A stretch of 64,000 bases of DNA from Parasponia andersonii (lineage: Eukaryota; Streptophyta; Magnoliopsida; Rosales; Cannabaceae): the NCBI GenBank assembly GCA_002914805.1, contig JXTB01000092.1:1-64000 (forward strand), in the 5' to 3' direction. Below, piece by piece: positions 39,801-51,999 of this stretch; positions within the stretch are counted from its first letter, which is position 1; the number at the start of each line of letters is the position of its first letter. Under the pieces are notes generated by a model that saw nothing but the letters and a program-made list of their open reading frames with translations, was not told where the DNA came from and did no database searches. A program made the position numbers and the translations under genes.

Positions 39801-42419
39801 AATATCTAGGTGAGGAGTATGTCTTGCTATCTTGATTTAAATTACAGCTTCCTTCTTAAGGAGAGAGTTTTTATGTAGGCAACTACAGAATAAATCCATG
39901 GAACTTCGCCAGGCTCAAACTCGAATAAAGCTTCTTGAAGAGGAAAGAGCTGAACAAGATAAAGAGGTAATACCTTCTTATGCGACTTTTGCTCTCCACA
40001 ATATACTAATTTGAATTACAGGACATTTCTCAGCATCAACTATTTTCTATATGTTATATTTTCTTTTATTTTTAACCATCGTTAACTATTTTGAAGATCA
40101 AACAATACAAGGAGTATATCACTGAACTCATGTTGCACGCAGACACCCAAGCTTCTCAATACCAGCAAAAGGTGTTAGTACTAATAATGGTTTAAATTTG
40201 CTTTTTTATGTTCTGGGATTTTGTTGGAGACGCAGAAAACTACATAAATGCATATTCCAAATAGTCCCACTTTCAGCAGTCTCAACCCTCTTGGGAATCA
40301 CCATGAGATGTTTGGCTAAAATGATTCTATTTTATATTCTAGATGTAGTAAGAAAAGAGAAACTAAAAAGGTTATGCAGTTGCTGCCGTTTGGTTTTAAG
40401 AGGGTCTGACTGCCCATGGTTAGGCTGACACAATTATTACTGGATATAGATTTTAGGTTTGACATTGATCTTTTATCACTTCATTGTCTTTCCATAATAA
40501 GCTGATTGTACATGCTTTACATTTCTAGTTGACGTAACTATTTAAAGTTTTGAACTGTCATTCGCAACCTTTTAACAGTATAAGACATTGGAGGCCATGG
40601 TTCGTGAAGTAAAGAGAGATTCAATCAGCTTAACACATTCAACGTCTACAGCTCCAACATTGTACAAAGCAGAGAAAACCCCAGCAAGGACATGGGGTTC
40701 CAGCTCACCATTCAGATGCATTGCAAGTTTAGTTCAGCAGATGAATTTGGAGAGGGATCAGGAATTGTCAACTTCCAGGCTCCATATTGAAGAGCTAGAG
40801 GCACTTGCTGCTACTCGACAGAAAGAGGTAATGAAGCTGTCCTTATACATTTATCTGTTCACATAAGCAAACACAGTCAAGAAATGTGCTGAATAAACCC
40901 ATGCAGAATATATACGTATGTGCGACTGCTCATACTTAGAGTCTAGACCATTATCACTAGAAGAGTACTAATTCCATCATACTGAATCAGGTGTGTATGC
41001 TGAATACTAGACTAGCAGCAGCAGAAAGCATGACACATGATGTGATTCGTGACTTACTTGGTGTCAAATTGGACATGAGTAACTTTGCAGTAAGTTTAAT
41101 ACTAGCACTTTCAAGGATAACACCAAATAATCACATTTCTCACGTGTCTGCATTTTGCTTGGCATACTCTAGAATTTGATAGACCAGTACCAGATTAAGA
41201 AGTTAGTGGAGGATGCTAATCAGCAAACAGAAGACTTCCTGAAAAAGGTGCTTTCACAAAAAGTTCAATATTCAAACTTTTTTGGCTGGTTCTCCTGACA
41301 TATGAATTTTGTCATTTGGCTAGGAGGAAGAACTTGACCGCTTAAGGAAGCAGATTAATGATCTAAATGAGGAAAGAGAAAGGTTAGACCCATTCCATCA
41401 ATCCCTCTCTAGCTATTTTAAAAACCAACTCCATGGTGTCCCTCTACACAGCATTACTCTTTATAGGCCTCAGCATCATAGTAAACTGGGCTTTTGGTAT
41501 GGTTGTCTCTTGAATTTATCGTGGATTGGCAATGTGGCCCTTGATACATTTATATGCCGATGTATTTTGTCACTGACAGAGTGACAGTAGCCATCCAATA
41601 GTAACCCCTTGCTGTGCCTTGAACAGTGTTTAAGACCCTTATGTTAAACCAAAGCTCTAATTTCATTTAATCAAGTGTCTTTTTCCAGTTAAGATGTTCT
41701 TTTTATTGTTTGGTTTCCGGGTGATCTTTTTCATCTTTCTCGCGATGTAATGTAGTTGCATACTGGAAATAAATAAGAGGGAAGGCGATTTACTTGCTGC
41801 CCATATAACTGTTGAACAACTCCAAGAACGGGATAGCTTGCTTTCTGCACAGAATGAGATGCTGAAGGTAGCGAATGCTTTTATAGCTGCTTCCTCATTT
41901 ATTTGTTTCTTTTCCTTGGAATGAATTGCTTCTGAGCTTTCCGCTACCCTTATTCATAGAGGGACAAGACCAATCTGAAGGAAAAGGTAGCCAAGCTGGA
42001 TGACATGGTGAAGGCACTTCTTGGATCAAAATTTACACAGGAGCCAACTCAGCCAAAGTCGCTACCTAAGGTATGCTTTGACATAAACAATTTGCAGAAC
42101 TATGTAAGGTACGAACTTCTATGCTAAAAGGTCTATTTGATGAAGCAGAAGAAGTTGAAATCAGGTGATGCCGATTTTACAAAGAGGCTTGAACAGTCCG
42201 AAAAACTTCTTTCTCGTGTAAATGGTGAACTTGCTCAGTATTACAAATCTTCACGAGACAAAAATATAGATGGCATTGGAACAAGTTACAGGTTAGTGCA
42301 TCGTAAAAGCTGCTCGAGTGAAACTGAGATTTAACACGGAGAAAAGAAGCAGCAGCCTTCTCTTGCTGATCGTTCTCATAACCTTGTAATGTATTAACAG
42401 GAACTCTGGTTTTGCTTGA
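30457..42419 (+). CDS. Kinesin-12 (KIN-12C/D, phragmoplast-orienting POK type)
   Basis: About 34 exons give ~2280 aa. Motor exons: 30457-30906, 31009-31176, 31254-31337, 31440-31559, 31638-31751, 31844-31936, 32024-32184, 32316-32390, 33432-33519, 33616-33674, 33770-33833. The motor (about residues 150-492) has P-loop [11 protein letters not shown] (~231), switch I NSESSRSH (~355) and switch [10 protein letters not shown] (~391). Coiled-coil exons follow to 35450, then long exons 35776-37588 and 37909-39201, then smaller ones to the end. The coiled coil contains the [20 protein letters not shown] segment typical of POK proteins. Such plus-end motors mark the cortical division zone and guide the phragmoplast. 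The disordered N-terminus holds a serine run. The reading frame is uncertain at 35451-35775. The last exon is either spliced (42149-42291 to 42401-42419, ending SYRNSGFA) or retained (stop at 42332-42334). Confidence 0.9.
30801..30830 (+). repeat. In-frame (ATC)n microsatellite coding for serines
   Basis: Ten ATC units within kinesin exon 1, read in the TCA frame, encode the serine run near residue 120. It is in frame, so length changes by whole units would leave the protein intact. Confidence 0.9.
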
Positions 42420-43473
42420 GAGCAGTCCACTTCGGCCGCAAACATTTCTTTCGTGATTACAAACGCTGTGCTTTCCATAGACAGGGTACGGAAATAGAGG
42501 TTGGAGTCCAGAGATTTCAATCGTATTTTATACCACGAATTTTAAATTGTTTCTCTTAATTGGGAAATGCAGAACTCATATGAAATTACTCTTTAGCAGT
42601 CTCATACTCTCATTTACATGCATGTATGATAAACCTTTTTGCCCGGTCGTATACTCTTTTTACCATATTTTAATGTTTTTTAAGTTCATGGGACAATTAG
42701 TTGATGACCGATACGTAGGTGAACAGAAATGAATGCAATGTTCAATTAGAAATCAAGAAGATCTTTACTAATCCGTAAAGAGAATAAATTTAAAAAAAAA
42801 AAAAGTAATAAGAAATAATAAATGAAAAAAATTAGAATTTTATGTTTAACTATTCAGTACGTGAACATGTAAAATGTAAAAGAAAAAAATTCCTATTTAT
42901 TTTCTCTCCGTACTCGTAAACATGCTTGAAAGCAAAATAAATAACCTTCACGTTACTCTGACGATGAGTACTTGCCTTTATCATTGCCATTAAAACCACG
43001 CCACTGGTACTTTGGAGCAGCTAAAGAGTAGATTACTATTATTGTCCCCGAAAAAGCACAGCGCCAAACGCATTCTTGCTTAACATATCTTTTTGAAAGG
43101 AATACCATTTTAAAAATAATAATAATAATAAAATTGACACTACTATGGATAGAAATCTTTAAAATTCCATCTATACCTTCTGCTAGTAATCATTTTCCTC
43201 ACATCCAAAACATAGTACTGTACAAATTTTTAATCTGACAGCCACTCTTATCTTTATAAACCCGTGGCATTAAGATTTAACTAGAGTCTGCATTCCAGAA
43301 AGATATATACAACTAAAGAAACATGTACAATTTTCTCATTCCTCCTATCTAGTATTTGTAATTGACAATCCTCCAAGTAAATCATGTCAAGGCATCAGTT
43401 AGAGGTAAGAATATTAACAGGGCTAATCAACTAAAAGGGTGCTACAAACTCTATTAATACCAATGTAAAATTC
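42420..43473. other. Convergent intergenic region between kinesin and CAMTA genes
   Basis: Holds the kinesin 3' UTR, a MITE copy (next entry), an (AAT)n tract near 43114-43130 and the CAMTA 3' UTR. No gene is seen. Confidence 0.5.
42758..42924. mobile_element. Second copy of the TTTACTAATCCGTAA MITE
   Basis: The left end CTTTACTAATCCGTAAAGAGAATAA closely follows the 16356 element (TTTACTAATCCGTAAAGGGAATAA). The right end TCTCTCCGTACTCGTAAACATGC corresponds to TCTCTCCATTACGGATTAGTAAACATGC with a small deletion and changes. The interior is AT-rich and non-coding. The more diverged ends suggest that this copy is older than the one in the importin intron. Confidence 0.7.
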
Positions 43474-46400
43474 TCACTGGTCATTGGAAAATACATGCAA
43501 GACTTCCTCTGTCACGCAATTTTGTGAAGTATCAACTCTCTGTGATGCACTATTGCCATCGTCACCAATCTGGTCAAATGTAAAAAGTAGAGTAGACACA
43601 AATCGATTAACTTGGAAGACTAAATAAATAAATAAAATAAAAAACTATTTTACAAGAAGAGACTATCAAGAAGGAACAGTCAAAAAAAAAAAACAAACAA
43701 AAACAAAAAGCTTTACAAAGTTTGTCCAAATGCCATGTTACAAGAAAGTCTGCAAAAGGGACAAATATATACCCGCTAGTTTTTACTTTTCTCAAATTCA
43801 ACCCCACTATTGGAAACTACATTTTCACCCTTGTAACGTCTAATTTTAGGGAAAAAAGATTTAATTGATAAAAATACACTCTTCCTTAAGTGTATTGGAA
43901 AAGAAATTATTTCCAAATAGCTTCTAAATGAATAGAAGTTTTTTTTTTTTTTTTTTTGTTTAGTGTTTAGATTGTTTGATAACGACTTTATATTAATTCA
44001 AAAACTGTTACCAAATAATTTTTTGTTTCAAAACACTAATGAGAGTGAAAGTTACATCAATTAAAACTTTTTATCTAAAATTAAATTCTAGATGAGTGAA
44101 ATTAAAATTTTTATGTCAAATCTCAAGAGACGGAATGTAGTTTCCAAGAGTGTAGGGTTGAATCTTAAAAAATGAAAAAAATACAGGGATATATTTGTAA
44201 TAACCCCTCTAAAAAGAGAGGAGAGGGGGGGGACCAGAAGAAAGGGACCAAACACTTCCAGCTACACAACCAATTAATAATTGTTGCCGAGAAACTCCAT
44301 AATTACACGACTATCTGTACCCCCAAATTACCAAAAAAAATTCTAATAGTGTAGCAAAAAGAACCTCAGAAAATTGGAAATCCAAAAGGGAAGTATGTGA
44401 CAGATAATATATTCAAAGAAAATGATACAACAAAGAAAATTACCTCAAACTTCTCAAATTTAGAAACTAGCCTCATATATTGTTCACGGGCTTCAGGATG
44501 ACGAACCATTGACTTGACTCTAAGAAGAGCTTTCTCTACTGCAGCACACTTCTGTCTCCTCCCAATACGCAGAAATTCGTATTCATCACTTCTTTTTATA
44601 TCTCGTGATGCATCTTCAGTTGCTTTTTCCACCCGAAATCCCCGCAAACCAACTCCTTTCCGCCTCCAACGAAGTATTACCTTTTCCAATATACTGACAG
44701 ACCAAACAAGCTTTTTATACTGCTTACGAACTTGATGTCCTCTGACATAAGCCTGAAAATAATATCACAGAATATTAGATATCAAACTTCAAATCAGCAT
44801 GAACCTACTTCCAGTTTGATTTTAAAAATAAGTAACACTGCACGTCACTCTTATGTTAGTCATGGCAAACACATCTTATTGGAAGAGAGAGAGAGAGAGA
44901 GGGGGGAGGGAGGGAAGGGGAGGAAGAAGACGAAGATAAATCACAAAAGTTAAGCGAGCAGTGTTCTCCACTCCAGTATCAACAGTGTAGGCATAGATGC
45001 TTATATATCTTCATTTCGTAAAGAAACAACAGCAAATTATACCAAAGGAAAATGAAGAGGAAACCAAAGCGATAAAAAAATTTCAAGCTCTCTAGCCTCT
45101 AGAACATAGATAGACTAGCAAAAAGAGCACAAGAAAGAACCACACAATGAAAGTACCTGAAGCTTAACAATACGACTGCGTATATCCAAGAATTCCTTCC
45201 TCCCTTTCCAGCCACGATATTTCTTTTGGATCTTTTTAGCTGCAGAATGCAGGTAATCCTCAAAATGACTAGACTGCTGTACCTTGTTCAAAGAACCCAA
45301 AGCAACAAGGTCAACTGAATCATTGGAAACATCATCCCTTATCTTGGTTAATTGTCTATGACGGAATGAACGATTCCTAAAGGAAGCCTGAATTAGGGCA
45401 GCCGCATGAGCTGATTTCCGAACAGCAGCTAGGGACCCTTTAAGGGAATGGTTATCAACACCCAAACCTGATGTAACAACTTTTGCTTCAGTCTCAGTTG
45501 CACTTTCAGCAGCAGAAATATCTGCTACATTTTCATTAATTTTCAACGAAGAAAGATGACTTGTCAGATCTGCTTCTGCCAAATATCCAGCAATCCCTTT
45601 ATGCCCTCTACTTGAAGCTAGATCAGCAGCCGTTTGCCCTCCCGGAAATGCTGGAGTTGGATCATCAACGGCTCCTGGGGCAGTACCCAATCTGACTAGT
45701 GCTACGACTGTTTCCTCTCTAGAAAAAAAGACAAGCAATCTATTATAGGTATCCAACTTGTACAAATTGAAAATAGAGACAATCAGAAAAGAGAATTCCG
45801 AACAGCCTAAAGAAACAATAACAACCAGGGCAGCTACCTACACATGAAAAACTAAAAGGGGAAGGGGAATATCTCTGATAGGCATGACATCCCCAATTTC
45901 TTTCGTTTCTTTATCTAATGAAACATAAAGGAATTTTGGAAGTTCAAGGCTTTTAACAATAGATTACCCTTTATGCATGACACAACAATTAGTCAACTAG
46001 TTAGCCAAGAAATAGTGCATAACTTGGACTAGAGAACGTATACACCGATATACATAACACAGTCGATCTGATAGCATGGGACAACTTTTTACCTGTGAAA
46101 AGATAATAATAATAATAATAAACAAGTAGAAGGAAAAATCAGGCTGTGATTTGCTGCCATGAGGTCCAGGAGTCAATTCCTACCTAGCTATCAATTTGCT
46201 AGACTTTCCTTTCTCCTAAAGATTGTACGATTTAGCACGAGGACCCGACAAAAGAAAAAGATAATACCAAAGAAAAAAGGTATCAAGTAGAACGAAAATC
46301 GTCATAAAACATGAAACCAGATTGAGTGTAATTCAAAAAATACAGGGGGTTGTTTCTAACGTGTTTCATGTAACTGTAAGTCTTCCACAGATGTACTAAA

Positions 46401-49400
46401 TAGCCAAAGAAGAATACGTTGATAATATAGAGCATTTATAATCGGTAGGATTATGCACAACAGCAATCTCACCTCCCAAAACATGACGCCCAATGAAGCC
46501 CCGTTCTTCCACGTGCATCTCTAAAATTGGGACTAACGCCAGCAGCAACTATGGGCCCGATAGCCCATTGATAACCAAGAGCTGCTGCCAAATGTATAAC
46601 TCCTAGGCCTTCATCATCCAAGACATGAGGTCCTTTTCCTTCTTCGTGAATTTTGAAAATTAGCCACCCATAAAGCCTATCCTTTAGCAAATTTTGAATT
46701 AAGATATCACTGGACCTCAAGTGACCAATTTCGAATTTCCTTAAACATATGCTACCCTTAAGCTTACATTTATCACAATCAAGGATAGAACAATTCAATG
46801 GCTTCCTCTCTGAGCCTAAACTTAACAATTTTCCTAGTCGTATCCGTAAGCGCAATTCGTCTTCTGGTGTGCTATTAACAGCAATTCCCTGAGGTTTCAC
46901 CCGATATTCAAATTCCCTCACCTCACTGCAGGCTAATCTATTACTGCAGGTCACGTAGAATGGAACACGTCCAGAAGCATGTAAAGGAGTTTTACATCGA
47001 ATGACATTATCCATGACAACTTCAGCAGGAACCTCAATCTCACCAAACATACATCCCCACTTGATCTCATCAGAATGCTTCTGGCTACCCAAAAATCTAC
47101 CTGCTATTAAAACCTGAGATCACAGGAAAGACCATAAATGATGCATGATTGAAACAAAAAATTCTCTTGCATCAATAAGTTGACAAATTAAATGCACTTG
47201 ACATTCCCTAAGACATGCTAGACCTCTCTGAGAAATAAATACCTTTGTTTCAACACCTGAATAAGTCCAATCTGGTGAAAAGTCGCATATACTAAATAGC
47301 TGTTCCTGGGAAAGAGAAGGCCCAAGTGAATCAATTTCCAATTGCATATGGTGTGATAAACTGGAAACTTCTTTGTCGTCATTCTCAGCATCAATTGCAT
47401 TCCAATAATTTCCAGAGTCAGAAGCCATCAAGGAATCATCACAATCAACACCAATTTCTTTATCCATCCATCTCCCAAAACTGTCTAATTTTTTCAGCTC
47501 TCCTGATTCATGATTAGGTAGGGCAACATCTTTATCTTCAGATTTCTTCTCAACTTTGCTAGCGAAAGTTGCTACCATATGAGGATCAGAACAACAATGA
47601 AACGGGGGGCCTACGGAATTTAAATTGCGCTCCTGTGTCACCTGAAAGAACGGAGTAGATTACTTGGGAAATTTCTATCACATGAAACAGAAAAACAATT
47701 GAAATAAAGCAGGTAACTGTAACAGAATTATTATAGTGAATCTATCTCAACAAAATGCATAACTACATCCATTTTTACACCAAAACCTCAATCTCATGGT
47801 ACATTAGAGATTCAAATTATTTTGTTGATGAAATGAATCATGAAAACAAAATTCTAATGAGAATACAAGGTGTTGGGATTCGAAATATACAGCTGACAAA
47901 GCATACCTCAATATCTCTCTTTGAAGCCAATGGTGTTACCTGGATACCCATGTCCGTGATCAATCTATCACTTAAAGCAAAAATGTCACTAACTTTACCA
48001 TCAACATCCAACCTAGCATCAGTAAGCTTATGAGTTATAAAGTCAGCTCCACCAGGTTCTTCAACATCACATTTCTGGCCACGCGTGCTTTCTTCATGTC
48101 TGGTTGAGCCATGAGTTGGAGCCCAGACAGATGAACCAGCGGCATGATAAAGTTTAAGTCCGGGATACCACGAACCAGGGGGGTTCCTGGATAACTCTGT
48201 GAATCCTGAAATGCAGCAGAGAATCACGTTGGTCACACACACACGCACACACAAAAAAATAATAATAATAAACAAATAAAAATAAAAATTCCCTAAGCTT
48301 ATTATTCAAGAAAACCAATAATGCCAACAAGCATAACTCAGGATGCGCGAGGGGTGGGGAACGCAAATCTCAACACTTAGGATCCATTTCGGACCTGGAT
48401 TTTAGGGAGGAACGAAAAAAATTTGGAAGTATTTCATTTTCTCGTATTTGGATGTAACAAAGAAAGGAGGGAAAAAGAATGTTTAGAAAAATTGGAAGAA
48501 ATTTTTGCATTAAGTTCGGAGAATATCAAATAATTACAAAAAGATAGAGAAAGACAAAAGTTTCAAAAAAATAATCTATAGAATTCTCGGACAATATTTT
48601 CCTCGGTTTTTTTCCTTTTGTTTTCCCTCAATATATTTTTCTCTCAGCAAATTCCGAGATCCAAACAGAGCCTTAAGATTTGCAAATACCACATAAGTAT
48701 TAATGGCCCCACGGTTGATCCCAACCAAAGCCATTAGCAATAGAAGATGTGTAAATAAAACCCAGCACATAGTCATCCATTTTACCTGCATCACTGTGTG
48801 ACAGCAGAGATGAATTATGTGATATAGAACCAAGTGCAGGCTGCATGAGAGTAGCTCCAGGATTGTCACCCGAATCCACATCTTCAAATTCTGAAGATAG
48901 CGTTTGTCCATTCCACTCAACTCTGTTTGGGTTTGTTGCAAAAGATGTTTGAACTGTAGAGGCAGGTGAATTGGCTTGTGCAAAACTATTTTGAGGGCTT
49001 TCAACCAGTGGTCTGGGGGTTGGCAGCAAACGGGAGACACCAGACTTGTACCCCTGCAATGCATAGGGGAAAACAAACCAACAAAAAAGGTAAAGGAAAA
49101 GAAAATCAAGATTTTTTGGATCTGGCATTAAAGTGAAGCAAAAAAGTCCAGTATAAAAAAGGATGGCAGGATATCATAGAAGTCAGCTACAGCCTAAAGA
49201 CTTAATTGTTACTCCCAATTCCCCAATGTAAAAGAATAGAAGCACAGAGATATTCACTAAGTAGGCACCTCTTTTACTTCCCTGTAATGCACAAGAACAA
49301 TGTGTTCTAATTGCCTGAAAAAAGAATAAATAAGCATGAGGAGAATGGAAGTGAAAGATGGAGGAAACAAAGTAGTTAAAAAAAAAAGTAGATTGTCTAA

Positions 49401-50439
49401 AGATTTTTGAAAAGATAAAAGGGGATGCCACATTTTTAAAACTAAAAATTGAACATAGTCTACAAATAGAGAGAGAGATAGAGATAGACCCACTCACCCA
49501 TCAAGCATCCAATAACTGCGGCGCTGGAAGTTGTCGTTCTCCTCTCCATGGGCATAGTAACAATGAAGAACATCTACACTGCCAGCCTAACAAGGAAAGA
49601 GTAATGACTAGCTAGACAAGATTTGAAGAGCAAAGGGAAAACAATATAAAATATAAAAAAAAAGGTGAACTTACTAATAATAGATTGAACAGGGCACACC
49701 TTCAACTTTTCGTGAGCTTCTTTGACAGTTTTTCCATCTTTCTTTTTCCTCCAGCGGTGACCATCCTTACGAAAATAGCGGAGTGCTTTTCGATCAAACA
49801 AAAACAAAGAACCAGCTGAAATTTAATACAAACAAGACTTAGTTGGCATTTTGTATCCTTTTTATATAGTATTCTTATTCTTAAACAAATGAAAGAAAAA
49901 AAAAAAACAAAAAAACAAAACCTGGAGGCGTAAGGGGTGGATCTGGTGTCAGTTGGAACTTGTGATGGTTGCGAAGTATTTCACAGATTTCAGTTGGTCG
50001 GAGCCAACGATGTTGCGCTTCTTGCAGTATCTGTTCAAGGTCTTGCCAATACAAATTTGTAATAGTAATAAATAACATGTAATGCGAATGTCCAATGTTA
50101 TCTTATACAAGATAAAGCAAGTTTAAGTTTTCATAAATGTTCTGCAATTCTGGCTCTAATAAGAACAATAATAGAATAGAATGAATACAAACACACTATC
50201 ACCATTCATTCAACATATCTAAACCTAAAAAACAAAAAAAAAAACAAAAAAAAAAGAGGCATATAAGAACAAGAGTCATATTATATGATACAATATATAT
50301 ATATATATATAGATACAGAAATTTGTTAAAAATAACAAAAAAACGAGGGGGCAATGAATCAATAGATAAAAAAGAAAGAGGGAAAGAGGGTAAGCAGACC
50401 TAATTGTTGATTGGGAAGAAATCTTTTCAGCTCAGCCAT
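43474..50439 (-). CDS. CAMTA: Calmodulin-binding transcription activator (CAMTA1/2/3 type)
   Basis: Twelve exons give 994 aa: 50439-50400, 50041-49922, 49815-49700, 49586-49498, 49314-49269, 49053-48786, 48205-47907, 47641-47243, 47113-46473, 45718-45157, 44752-44444, 43569-43474. Domain order is that of plant CAMTAs. The CG-1 DNA-binding domain (about 14-137) contains AQHRWLRPTEICEILRNH, FRKDGHRWRKKKDGKTVKEA and HCYYAHGE. An IPT/TIG fold starts near 460, ankyrin repeats (GLGVIHLAAALGY, GRTGLHWAS) lie at ~625-720, and IQ motifs (AALIQASFRNRSF, KIQKKYRGWKGR) and the calmodulin-binding helix (VILRWRRKGVGLRGF) follow at ~800-900. These nuclear activators bind CGCG boxes and link calcium/calmodulin to cold and defence expression. 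CG-1 and IQ details fit the CAMTA1-3 group rather than CAMTA4 or 5/6. All introns obey GT-AG. Confidence 0.95.
43755..44207. mobile_element. TIR element (MITE-like) in the last CAMTA intron
   Basis: GGGACAAATATATACCCGC...TTCAACCCCACTATTGGAAA and CTACATTTTCACCC on the left pair with the reverse complement of about 44117-44207 (TTACAAATATATCCCTG, TTCAACCCTACACTCTTGGA, AACTACATTCCGTC). The arms are ~80-90 bases and imperfect. The centre is AT-rich and non-coding. The target-site duplication was not resolved. Confidence 0.6.
48380..48672. mobile_element. Tourist/PIF-Harbinger-like MITE in CAMTA intron 6
   Basis: Flanked on both sides by TTA (48377-48379 and 48673-48675), the target duplication characteristic of PIF/Harbinger elements. 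The left end GGATCCATTTCGGACCTGGATTTT pairs imperfectly with the reverse complement of the right end, GGCTCTGTTTGGATCTCGGAATTT. GGCTCTGTTTGG is a common plant Tourist-type terminus. About 290 bases, no coding frame. Confidence 0.65.
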
Positions 50440-50949
50440 GGACGAGTAGCAGAGGACTCAAGGAAACCCTAGATTTCAATATCCATGAAATGAAATGACT
50501 TTGAATCAAAGAAGCGAATCCACGACGAACAACGGAACACACGTGGAAGAAACAACTCTTACAAAGAGAGACAAAACCAACAAGTCAAATGGCTTTGCTT
50601 TCTGGTTCGGGTCGGTTCGGTTCGGTTATGCACTATAAGTTAACATTTAACATTAATCACCGTAGGCGTAGAGTATGCGTCCGTCCTACGTGCCACCTCG
50701 GACCAAGCCACCACTCGCTGCACCAAACAACACCCAACACACCCCATGCTGTTTTTTTTTTTTCTTTTTTCCTTTCTTTTTTTTTTTTTTTCATTTCAAA
50801 TCATAAAACGACAACCAATAATTCATCGTTTATCAATCAATCTACCTAACCCAAACCAACGACATCAAGACTAGCATAATTGCATAAATGCATAATACAC
50901 TAATTGTAATAGAAATAGAAATTCGTGCAATTAATTAAGTATTCTATTA

Positions 50950-51999
50950 CGGACTGCTTGGTACGAGGAGTTCCAAGTTTTCATATTAATGAGAAAACTG
51001 AAAAGAGTAATATGATTATTTGAAAATCTGAATAATTGTATTTGATCGTAGACGTGCACAAAAATGCAAAATCCTGACCGACTTCAGATATCTGCCTAAC
51101 CTGACCTAATCCAAGATTTTGGGTTCAAACAAGTGTACATGAATTTTTAGGTAAAACTCGATTGGACCGAAAGGTTTTTAATTTGGGTACAGGTACACAT
51201 TTTGAACCCGAATCCGCCATTTTTATGTAAAAGAAAAAAGTCTTAAAATTGGTTATTTAATAATTTATTTCTCTTTGCTTTTTTTGAAACTCGAATACCC
51301 AATCCTTATCGGTTTGATTCCGATTGCTTATTTTTATATATCCGAACCTGAATGCTCGAATATTTGAAACCTGACCTAATATGTATTCCTGTTTGGTTGT
51401 GCACTGAAATCTTTTTCATAATTCCTGGAATATCAGAAAATTGTGTTTGGTTGGACATAAGAACATACTGATTTTTTGTATGTTGTCCAAAATAATTGAA
51501 ATAATCATTTTGGGCCCTTTTTAATAATGAATAAACATATTTTTTAAAATAATAATATTAATTTCTCACAAAAAAAATATTTAAAATAATTATAAAATTC
51601 TCAAAATACTCTTAGGTCATATATGGTTTTATATATTATTTTTTGGATCATACGCTTTTTTAGCTCATATAAGGTTTTATGCGTTATTTTTTGAAATCAT
51701 GTACTTTCATAGGTTGTTTACGGTTTTATAAATTATTTTATGGAATTGTGTACTTCTTTAAGTCATATACGATTTTATGTGTTATTTTATAGAATCGAAT
51801 GAGGACCCATAGTTTTGAGTTTACGGAACATATGAAATCCACCATTTCAGATTGCTTTCATATTACCCACTTCCCTAGCAAAATGAGCCTGATGCATCCA
51901 CTTACCGGAGTTTCAAAAAAGCTCAATACCCTATACCAAACATTGGAATCTCCGAGACTTCTATTCCCACCCAAACTTTAACTCATACCATACAGCCCT
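50950..51999. mobile_element. PIF/Harbinger-like TIR element with nested repeats
   Basis: TTA occurs directly outside both ends (50947-50949, 52000-52002). The left terminus GGACTGCTTGGTACGAG matches the reverse complement of the right terminus, GGGCTGTATGGTATGAG, at 13 of 17 positions. No transposase is recognisable. The middle seems composite: a segment at about 51050-51380 carries CCTGACC/GAACCTGA phrases on both sides, as if another element was inserted, and 51615-51797 is a tandem repeat. Confidence 0.55.
51615..51797. repeat. Four-copy ~48-49 bp tandem repeat
   Basis: Copies begin at 51615, 51663, 51712 and 51761. The shared pattern is (A/G)GTCATATA.GGTTTTAT..(A/G)TTATTTT.TGGAATC.TGTACTT. 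Divergence between copies is moderate. It is inside the TTA-flanked element. Confidence 0.75.
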
